From the NCBI GenBank assembly GCA_039805565.1, contig JBDLTZ010000042.1, positions 1 through 11,182 on the forward strand: a stretch of 11,182 nt of DNA. The letters run 5' to 3'. Each line of letters begins with the position of its first letter. The first letter of the stretch is position 1. The position numbers were made by a program, and so were the translations under genes. The notes beneath the pieces are model-generated. The model ran no database searches, was not told the origin of the DNA, and was given only the letters and a program-made list of their open reading frames with translations. This document shows positions 5,684 to 11,182 of this stretch, piece by piece. The DNA comes from CALJIC01 sp039805565. GTDB taxonomy: Bacteria; Chloroflexota; Chloroflexia; Chloroflexales; Roseiflexaceae.

Positions 5684-7015
5684 ATGGCGACCAATGTGGT
5701 TGGGCTATTCGACAGCTGGAACGAGGCGCAGCGCGCCGTGCAGGACCTGATGGACAGCGGCATCCGTCAGAACGATATCAGCATCGTCGCCAACGACGCC
5801 GAGGGCAACCTCAGGCAGCATCATGCGGGCGGCACCGAGGCCGAGGAGGGCCTGGCGGCCGGCGCGGTAGGCGGCGGCGTACTGGGCGGCGTGCTCGGCC
5901 TCCTGGCCGGTGTGGGCGCCCTGGCCATCCCCGGCATCGGCCCGGTGATCGCGGCCGGCCCGCTGGCTGCCGCGCTGGGCAGCGCGGGCGCGGGCGCAGT
6001 GGTAGGCGCGGGCGCGGGCGCGGTGGGCGGCGGCCTGCTGGGCGGCCTGGTGGGCCTCGGCATCCCCGAGGACGACGCCCACCTGTACGCCGAGGGCATC
6101 CGCCGCGGCGGTGCGCTGGTGACGGTGCGAACTTCCGAGAACCGCGTCGAGCCGATCGCGGCGATCATGCAGCGCCACGGCGTAATTGACATCGACGACC
6201 GCTCAGCTGAGTGGCGCAGCAGCGGCTGGAGCCGGTTCGACGAGAACAGCAAGCCGTACACCCGCAATGAGATCAACACCTTCCGCAGCTCCCGCTCGGC
6301 CAACACAATCGGCACCACCAACAGGAGCACCGGCGCGAGAGACGTGTCGGCGCGCAACCAGCGGCGCAGCACCGGCGGGGAGGAGACGTTGCCGGTGATC
6401 GAGGAGGAGCTGCAGGTCGGCAAGCGCCAGGTGCAGCGCGGCGGCGTGCGGGTACACACGAAGGTCGAGGAGCGCCCCGTCGAGGAGCAGGTGAACCTGC
6501 GCGATGAGCGGGTGCGCGTGGAGCGCCGGCCGGTGGACCGCCCGGTGGGCGCCGACATGAACGTCTTCAAGGAGACCTCGTTCGAGATGACCGAGACCGC
6601 CGAGGAGGCGGTGGTCCAGAAGCGGGCGCGGGTGATCGAGGAGGTGGTGGTGCGGAAGGATGTCGAGGATCACACCGAGACGATCCGCGACACGGTGCGC
6701 CGCCAGGACGTCCACGTCCATGAGGAGGGCACCACGGAGCGCGCGGTGGGCAGCAGGGCCTTCGACACCTACGACAACGACTACCGCACGCACTTCACCA
6801 GCAGCATGGGCAGCAGCGGCTACAGCTACGACCAGTACCGGCCGGTGTACCGCTACGGGTACGATCTGGCGAACGACCGCCGCTACACAGGCAAGGACTG
6901 GAACGCGATCGAGTCGGATGCCCGCCGCAGCTGGGAGGAGCGCAACCCGAACAGCTGGGACGAGTTCAAGGACTCGGTGCGCTACGCCTGGGAGCGCGCG
7001 CGCGGCAAGCGCTAG
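5684..7015 (+). CDS. YflT-like / glycine-zipper / DUF2382 general stress protein with tyrosine-rich tail
   Basis: A 443-residue multidomain protein. Residues 1-45 (VVGLFDSWNEAQRAVQDLMD, SGIRQNDISIVAND) and 140-170 (GGALVTVRTSENRVEPIAAI) flank a Gly/Ala-rich hydrophobic stretch (about 58-128), the layout of YflT/general-stress-protein-17M-type proteins with a glycine zipper that may insert in or associate with membranes. A Ser/Arg/Asn-rich linker (175-232) leads to a DUF2382 domain (about 234-345: LPVIEEELQVGKRQVQRGGV, then FKETSFEMTETAEEAVVQKR). The C-terminus (375-443) is rich in Tyr, Asp and Trp (YRYGYDLAND, SWEERNPNSWDEFKDSVRYAW) and recurs in DUF2382 proteins of stress-tolerant bacteria. 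AAGGAG 6 nt before the ATG supports the start. It is second gene of the DUF2382 pair and ends before a strong hairpin. Likely an envelope or desiccation/oxidative stress protein; molecular role unknown. Confidence 0.87.
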   Translation: MATNVVGLFDSWNEAQRAVQDLMDSGIRQNDISIVANDAEGNLRQHHAGGTEAEEGLAAGAVGGGVLGGVLGLLAGVGALAIPGIGPVIAAGPLAAALGSAGAGAVVGAGAGAVGGGLLGGLVGLGIPEDDAHLYAEGIRRGGALVTVRTSENRVEPIAAIMQRHGVIDIDDRSAEWRSSGWSRFDENSKPYTRNEINTFRSSRSANTIGTTNRSTGARDVSARNQRRSTGGEETLPVIEEELQVGKRQVQRGGVRVHTKVEERPVEEQVNLRDERVRVERRPVDRPVGADMNVFKETSFEMTETAEEAVVQKRARVIEEVVVRKDVEDHTETIRDTVRRQDVHVHEEGTTERAVGSRAFDTYDNDYRTHFTSSMGSSGYSYDQYRPVYRYGYDLANDRRYTGKDWNAIESDARRSWEERNPNSWDEFKDSVRYAWERARGKR

Positions 7016-7034
7016 CACCAGGGAAATGTCCAGG

Positions 7035-7069
7035 GCGCGGGTGGGGGGGCGATGCCTCCCCGCCCGCGC
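7035..7069 (+). terminator. 16-bp hairpin after the DUF2382 pair
   Basis: Bases 7035-7050 pair with 7054-7069 throughout (two G-U pairs), leaving the triloop GAT. It begins 20 nt after the stop at 7015. No T-run follows, so if it terminates transcription it does so as a U-tract-less or factor-assisted site. The ATG at 7052, which is in frame with the kinase, begins in this loop, an argument against its use as a start. Confidence 0.65.
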
Positions 7070-7083
7070 TGTGCTGTCTGCGC

Positions 7084-7113
7084 TGTACACTGGCAGTGGA
7101 CATGCGGTATAAC
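7084..7113 (+). promoter_or_regulatory. sigma-70-type promoter of the kinase operon, implying a leaderless mRNA
   Basis: TGTACA (7084-7089, 4/6 to TTGACA) and TATAAC (7108-7113, 5/6 to TATAAT) are separated by 18 nt. The expected transcription start at about 7119-7121 coincides with the tandem ATGATG at 7121-7126, and no Shine-Dalgarno is present. This points to a leaderless transcript. Confidence 0.5.
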
Positions 7114-7120
7114 TAGTAGC

Positions 7121-9595
7121 ATGATGCAAGCGTCCTCCACCACCCAGGCCGGCGTCGCCACCCGCGCACGTGCACTATGGCTCACCGGGCTGGCTGTGGC
7201 ATACTACATCAGCGCTCTTCTCGGCCGGCAGTTCGTGGTGATGCCAGAGGGGATCGCGGTGCTTTGGCCGGCCAGCGGCGTGCTGGTGGCAGCCCTCCTG
7301 CTCAGCCCTCCCCACTTGCGGTCTGCCACCCTGGTCGTCGGCGCGCTCGCGAATGTCGCCGCGAACGTGTCCACCGGCGCGTCGCTCGCGCTGAGCCTCG
7401 GGTTCGCTGTCACCAATATGTTCGAGGGTTGGTTCGTATGGAGGCTGCTCCGGCTCAGCGACGAGATCCAGGGTGACGCCGAGAGCACCCGCCGAGTGCT
7501 GGTGTGGTCGGGGCTAGTCTTCGTGGGGACTGCTGTCTCGGCGCTCGCGGGCGCGGCGCTGACCTCGCTCACGTTCGGCGCGCCGTACTGGAGCACGTGG
7601 CGCAGCTGGTGGCTGGCGAGCGGGTTCGGCACACTGGTGGTGGCGCCATTTGTCATCGCCCTCTCCGAGCTGCGGTCTCGGGCGTGGGTCTTCGGGCCAA
7701 AGCGCATCCTGGAAGCTACCGTCCTCGGCGCAGGCCTCATTACCATCAGTCACCTCGTCTTCTCGGCGCACGACATCTCAACAGAGCTCCTCGCGCTGCG
7801 CACGTATATCCTCTTCCCGCTCTTCATTTGGGCGGTTGTCCGCTTCGACCTGCCGGGCGGGATGATCGCGGTGCTCCTGGCCTCGGCGGCGGCGATGTGG
7901 TACACCAGCCAGGGGAGCGGGCCATTCGTGACGCCCGAGACATTGGCCGTGCACAGCATCCTCGGCGCGCAAGCCTTCTGCGGCATCTCGGTGGTCTCGG
8001 TGCTGGCGCTTGGCACAATCCTGTCCGAGCGCCGCCGTGCGGAGCTCGCCCTGCGCCACAGCGAGGAGCAGCTACGCGACAGCGAGGAGCAGCTGCGCCA
8101 GGCGCTCGACGCGGTCGCTATCGGCACATGGAACTGGGATCTGCTCGGCGGCCAGATCACCTGGAACGAGCACCACGCGCTGCTGTTCGGCATGCGCCTG
8201 GAGGAGTTCGACGGCACCTACGAGATGTTCGCGCGACCGATCCACCCGGATGACCTGCCGGGGCTGAACGCGGCCGTGACGCGGGCGCACGAGACGCAGA
8301 CGTTCTACCACCACGAGTTCCGCATCGTCCGGCCAGATGGCACGATACGCTGGATCGCGGGGCGTGGGCGCGTGGTGGCCCAGAAAGAGGGGAGGCCCGC
8401 GCGCATGGCCGGCACCGTGATGGACATCACCGCCACGCGCGAGGCCGAGGAGCGCGAGCAGCGGCTCGCCGAGGAGCGCAACCGCATTCTGGAGCGGCTG
8501 CAGCTGGTACTCCAGCAGATGCCGATCGCCTGTGTCATCAACGACACGAATTTCCACATCACCTACTGGAACCCGGCCGCCGAGCGCATCTTCGGGTACA
8601 CCAGCGCGGAGATCTCCGGCCATACGCCGCAGAGCTTCCTCGTGCCGCCGAGCAGCACGACGCATGTGGCCGAGCTCCAGCAGCACGTGCGCACGGGCAA
8701 CCAGGTCACAGGCATCGCGCAGACGCTGACGAAGAGCGGGCGCGTTATCATCTGCGAGTGGCAGCACACGCCGCTCACCGATGTGGGCGGCGCGTTCATC
8801 GGCTCGCTGTCGATGGCGCAGGACGTGAGCGCGCGCATCGCCGCCGAGGAAGAGATCCGGCGGCTCAACGTGGACCTCGAGCGCCGCGTGGCCGAGCGTA
8901 CCTCCGCCCTCGAGGCTGCCAACCACGAGCTCGAGGCCTTCAGCTACTCGGTATCGCACGACCTGCGCGCGCCGCTGCGCCACATCGACGGCTTCGTGAA
9001 CCTCCTGGTGAGGCGCGAGGCCGAGCGGCTTGACGCGACCTCCAGCCGCTACCTGCGCGTGATCGGCGACTCGAGCAAACGGATGGGCAACCTGATCGAC
9101 GACCTGCTGATGCTCTCCCGCGTGGGGCGGGCCGAGGTGCAGCTACAGGCGGTGGCGGTCGGCGATCTGGTGCGGCAGTCGCTCGAGGAGCTGGCGCCAG
9201 CCACCGACGGGCGGCATATCACCTGGGAGGTCGGACCGCTGCCGATAGTGCAGGGCGACCCACGTCTGCTGCGCCAGGTGGTTGGCAACCTGCTGAGCAA
9301 CGCCATCAAGTACACCGGCCGCGCGCCCGAGGCCCACATCTGCCTCGGCACACAAGACGGCGCGGAGGGCGAGGCGATCTTCTTCGTGCGGGACAACGGC
9401 GTGGGGTTCGACCAGCAGTACGCGCACAAGCTGTTCGGTGTGTTCCAGCGGCTCCACCGCGACGATGAGTTCGAGGGGACCGGGATCGGGCTAGCGACAG
9501 TACGGCGGATCGTGCATGGGCACGGCGGAAGGGTGTGGGCCGAGGGGCAGGTGGGAGAAGGCGCGACATTCTTCGTGGCACTGCCGGCCGCGTGA
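7121..9595 (+). CDS. MASE1-PAS-PAS sensor histidine kinase
   Basis: An 824-residue membrane sensor kinase. Residues about 17-304 hold about eight hydrophobic helices with the MASE1 signature (EGIAVLWPASGVLVAALLLS near the first helices). A heptad-repeat signalling helix (305-325) is followed by a PAS_3-type domain (about 325-440: GTWNWDL, HPDDL, RIVRPDGTIRWIAGRGRVV) and a second PAS (about 458-575: WNPAAERIFGYTSAEI). The HisKA domain has SYSVSHDLRAPLRHIDGF with phospho-acceptor H613. The HATPase_c domain has the N box NLLSNAIKY (N723), DNGVGF (D758), KLFGVFQRLH and GTGIGL (G786), so all catalytic motifs are intact. The H-box resembles phytochrome-like kinases. Start: tandem ATGATG at 7121, directly after a -10 box; the in-frame ATG at 7052 lies within a hairpin loop. 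The next gene, 15 bp on, is an Rcp1-like receiver, its probable partner. The MASE1 ligand is unknown. Confidence 0.92.
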   Translation: MMQASSTTQAGVATRARALWLTGLAVAYYISALLGRQFVVMPEGIAVLWPASGVLVAALLLSPPHLRSATLVVGALANVAANVSTGASLALSLGFAVTNMFEGWFVWRLLRLSDEIQGDAESTRRVLVWSGLVFVGTAVSALAGAALTSLTFGAPYWSTWRSWWLASGFGTLVVAPFVIALSELRSRAWVFGPKRILEATVLGAGLITISHLVFSAHDISTELLALRTYILFPLFIWAVVRFDLPGGMIAVLLASAAAMWYTSQGSGPFVTPETLAVHSILGAQAFCGISVVSVLALGTILSERRRAELALRHSEEQLRDSEEQLRQALDAVAIGTWNWDLLGGQITWNEHHALLFGMRLEEFDGTYEMFARPIHPDDLPGLNAAVTRAHETQTFYHHEFRIVRPDGTIRWIAGRGRVVAQKEGRPARMAGTVMDITATREAEEREQRLAEERNRILERLQLVLQQMPIACVINDTNFHITYWNPAAERIFGYTSAEISGHTPQSFLVPPSSTTHVAELQQHVRTGNQVTGIAQTLTKSGRVIICEWQHTPLTDVGGAFIGSLSMAQDVSARIAAEEEIRRLNVDLERRVAERTSALEAANHELEAFSYSVSHDLRAPLRHIDGFVNLLVRREAERLDATSSRYLRVIGDSSKRMGNLIDDLLMLSRVGRAEVQLQAVAVGDLVRQSLEELAPATDGRHITWEVGPLPIVQGDPRLLRQVVGNLLSNAIKYTGRAPEAHICLGTQDGAEGEAIFFVRDNGVGFDQQYAHKLFGVFQRLHRDDEFEGTGIGLATVRRIVHGHGGRVWAEGQVGEGATFFVALPAA
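8058..8099 (+). repeat. in-frame 21-bp tandem duplication in the kinase signalling helix
   Basis: Two 21-bp copies (8058-8078 and 8079-8099) differ at only two positions and encode HSEEQLR followed by DSEEQLR. The unit is exactly one coiled-coil heptad, lying between the last MASE1 helix and the first PAS domain, so the duplication adds two turns of helix without changing register. Confidence 0.75.
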
Positions 9596-9610
9596 GCTAA
9601 AGAGGTGGGC

Positions 9611-10060
9611 GTGGACACACGGCGGATCCTGATGGCGGAGGACAACACGAACGACGTCGAGCTCACGCTGGCCGTGCTGGAGGAGTACAACCTCACGAAC
9701 GAGGTGGTCGTCGTGCGGGACGGGGCGGAGGCGCTCGACTACCTCTACGCCCGCGGCGCGTTCGCGGGGAGGCCGAACGGCAGCCCGCTGCTAGTGCTGC
9801 TTGACCTGAAGATGCCGAGGGTAGATGGGCTGGAGGTGCTGCGCCAGATCCGCGCCGACGCAGTCCTCCACCACATCCCGGTCGTCATCCTGACCTCCTC
9901 GCGCGAGGAGCAGGACATCGTCGAGAGCTACCAGCTGGGCGTCAACGCCTATGTCGTGAAGCCGGTCGCCTTCGACCAGTTCATGGAGGCGGTGCGCCGG
10001 CTGAGCCTGTTCTGGGTGCTGACGAACGAGCCGCCGCCGGAGATGCGCCGCACTCCCTGA
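9611..10060 (+). CDS. Rcp1-like single-domain response regulator
   Basis: A 149-residue stand-alone receiver with no output domain. Seen: the acidic pair in LMAEDN (E10, D11), phospho-acceptor D65 in LLDLKMPRVDG, conserved T95 in VVILTSS, and K117 in YVVKPV. The extended alpha4-beta5 region and the ending RRLSLFW resemble cyanobacterial Rcp1, the partner of the phytochrome kinase Cph1. Known: such regulators relay phosphate between kinases or to a separate output protein. Start: GTG 9611 with AGAGG 5 nt upstream is preferred over the in-frame GTG at 9605, which overlaps that site. It lies 15 bp after the kinase and 32 bp before the hybrid kinase, so all three are probably co-transcribed. It likely takes phosphate from the upstream kinase. 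Confidence 0.93.
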   Translation: MDTRRILMAEDNTNDVELTLAVLEEYNLTNEVVVVRDGAEALDYLYARGAFAGRPNGSPLLVLLDLKMPRVDGLEVLRQIRADAVLHHIPVVILTSSREEQDIVESYQLGVNAYVVKPVAFDQFMEAVRRLSLFWVLTNEPPPEMRRTP

Positions 10061-10092
10061 ACGGCACCCCACCGAAGAGGAGCACACGCCAG

Positions 10093-11182
10093 ATGACATC
10101 TCAGCTACGGATCCTGGTGCTGGAGGATGAGCCACTCGACGCTGAGCTCGCCGTCGCGACCCTCGAGGCGGCGGGGTACAGCGTCGTGTGGGAGCGGGTC
10201 GCGGACCGCGAGTCGTTCCTCGGGCGGCTAGACCAGCCGCGCTACGATCTGATCCTGGCGGACTACAGCCTGCCCGCGTTCGACGGCGTCTCGGCGCTGC
10301 GGCTGGCGCGGGAGCGTGCGCTGGACATCCCCTTCATCCTGGTCTCGGGCACGCTGGGCGAGGAGGTGGCGATCGACAGCCTCAAGGCCGGCGCCACCGA
10401 CTACGTGATGAAGCAGCGCCTGGATCGGCTGCCGCCGGTGGTGCGGCGGGCGCTGCGCGAGTACGCCGACCAGCAGGCCCACGCGCGCGCGGCGGAGGAG
10501 CGCAGGCGGCTGGAGGAGCAGCTGCACCGGGCGCAGCGGATGGAGGTGATCGGCCGGCTGGCCGGCGGGATCGCGCACGACTTCAACAATCTGCTGTCGG
10601 TGATCCTGGGGAATGTGCAGCTGGCGCAGCTGGACCTCCCGCACGATGACGCGACGCAGTCCTACCTGACCGACATCGAGGGCGCGGCCACGCGCGCGGC
10701 GCGCCTCACGCGGCAGCTGCTGGCATTCAGCCGGCGCCAGCCGATCGAGCAGCGGCTGGCCAACCTCAACGAGATCCTGCGGGACGTGGTGAAGATGCTG
10801 CAGCCGCTGATCGGCGAGGATATCGCCGTGGAGCTGCTGGCCGCGCCGGATCTGGCGCCGGTGCTGGTGGACCCGGCGCAGATCGAGCAGGTAGTGATGA
10901 ACCTGGCGATCAACGCGCGCGACGCGATGCTGCACGGCGGCCACCTGCGCATCGAGACCGCCAACGTGCCGCCGGGCGAACTGCTGCTCCCAAGCGGGCA
11001 GCTGGTGCGCCTCACCATGGCCGACACCGGGGCGGGCATGAGCGCCGAGGTGCGCCGGCACATCTTCGAGCCGTTCTTCACGACCAAGGAGGAGGGCAAG
11101 GGCACCGGCCTTGGCCTGTCGGTGGTGTATGGGATCGTGCAGCAGCACGGCGGCCAGATCGACGTGGACACCGAGGAGGGGC
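10093..11182 (+). CDS. hybrid response regulator / histidine kinase (REC-HisKA-HATPase), partial at right edge
   Basis: 363 codons are visible and the frame is open at the window end. Residues 1-120 form a receiver: LVLEDEP, phospho-acceptor D57 in ILADYSLPAFDG, FILVSGT, and the lysine of YVMKQRLDRL (no proline follows the lysine, as is usual in this receiver type). A charged coiled coil (about 122-150) leads to the kinase core: GRLAGGIAHDFNNLLSVILG with H162, N box NLAINARDAM (N270), DTGAGM, FEPFFTTK and GTGLGLSVVYG. The AHDFNNLL H-box is the HisKA subtype common in hybrid PAS kinases, unlike that of the upstream kinase. GAGGAG lies 10 nt before the ATG. Its kinase activity is probably gated by its own receiver, which could be fed by the upstream kinase. 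A further C-terminal receiver may lie outside the window. Confidence 0.92.
   Translation, partial: MTSQLRILVLEDEPLDAELAVATLEAAGYSVVWERVADRESFLGRLDQPRYDLILADYSLPAFDGVSALRLARERALDIPFILVSGTLGEEVAIDSLKAGATDYVMKQRLDRLPPVVRRALREYADQQAHARAAEERRRLEEQLHRAQRMEVIGRLAGGIAHDFNNLLSVILGNVQLAQLDLPHDDATQSYLTDIEGAATRAARLTRQLLAFSRRQPIEQRLANLNEILRDVVKMLQPLIGEDIAVELLAAPDLAPVLVDPAQIEQVVMNLAINARDAMLHGGHLRIETANVPPGELLLPSGQLVRLTMADTGAGMSAEVRRHIFEPFFTTKEEGKGTGLGLSVVYGIVQQHGGQIDVDTEEG

Noticed and set aside
4894..5763. 289-codon minus-strand open frame opposite the first DUF2382 gene
   Set aside because: Leu/His/Val-rich mirror of a charged gene; its C-terminal part would be encoded by the tandem repeats.
5985..6060. 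GC-rich Gly/Ala codon run as a DNA repeat
   Set aside because: The periodicity follows codons of the glycine-zipper region and is explained by protein composition.
7052..7120. Upstream in-frame ATG for the histidine kinase
   Set aside because: It begins in a hairpin loop, the added residues (MPPRPRCAVCAVHWQW) are not MASE1-like, and the promoter-like element lies downstream of it.
6203..7129. 308-codon minus-strand open frame opposite the second DUF2382 gene
   Set aside because: Antisense composition artefact; its start lies within the kinase promoter and it crosses the hairpin.
9605..9610. Upstream GTG start for the Rcp1-like regulator
   Set aside because: It overlaps the AGAGG ribosome-binding site that is well placed for GTG 9611; only two codons are affected.
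10228..11148. 306-codon minus-strand open frame opposite the hybrid kinase
   Set aside because: The plus strand carries all receiver and kinase motifs in order; the antisense frame has none.

Overview
The window reads as chromosomal DNA of a high-GC member of the Chloroflexota, most likely of the Chloroflexia/Roseiflexus-like type. The clearest taxonomic sign is the left-hand gene, a Chlor_Arch_YYY (DUF2298) membrane protein, a family known mainly from Chloroflexi and some archaea. The strong G/C third-position bias and the mix of Rcp1-like regulators, MASE1 sensor kinases and DUF2382 stress proteins fit this. The taxonomic call is inference.

Layout. (1) 1-1728, minus strand: the N-terminal 576 codons of a large multi-spanning DUF2298 protein that runs off the left edge. 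(2) About 1730-2750: no intact gene. It holds relics in plus-strand reading frames broken by stops and frameshifts, the clearest being a PQQ-like beta-propeller protein with a membrane anchor, interrupted by a perfect 17-bp inverted repeat. (3) 2787-4797, plus: a tight three-gene operon with gmhA (phosphoheptose isomerase), an XRE/cupin regulator and xthA (exonuclease III). (4) 4798-4977: an intergenic region built largely of tandem repeats (two 7-bp families and a perfect 3 x 20-bp array). (5) 4978-7015, plus: two DUF2382 (YsnF/AvaK) stress-type proteins with different accessory domains, ending in a 16-bp hairpin. (6) 7121 to the right edge, plus: a signalling operon of MASE1-PAS-PAS histidine kinase, Rcp1-like single-domain response regulator, and REC-HisKA-HATPase hybrid kinase (cut by the window edge).

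How they work together. The last three genes are probably one phosphorelay: a membrane sensor, a diffusible receiver, and a second kinase with its own receiver. The DUF2382 pair is probably an envelope or general stress locus; its link to the adjacent kinase operon is positional only, because a hairpin and a separate promoter-like element lie between them. The gmhA-regulator-xthA operon joins sugar-phosphate metabolism, regulation and base-excision repair without an obvious common pathway.

I did not find a convincing new multi-gene defence or metabolic system. The most unusual signals are non-coding: the inverted repeat inside the decayed gene, and the recurrent 7-bp-period tandem repeats, one of which lies inside a coding sequence.
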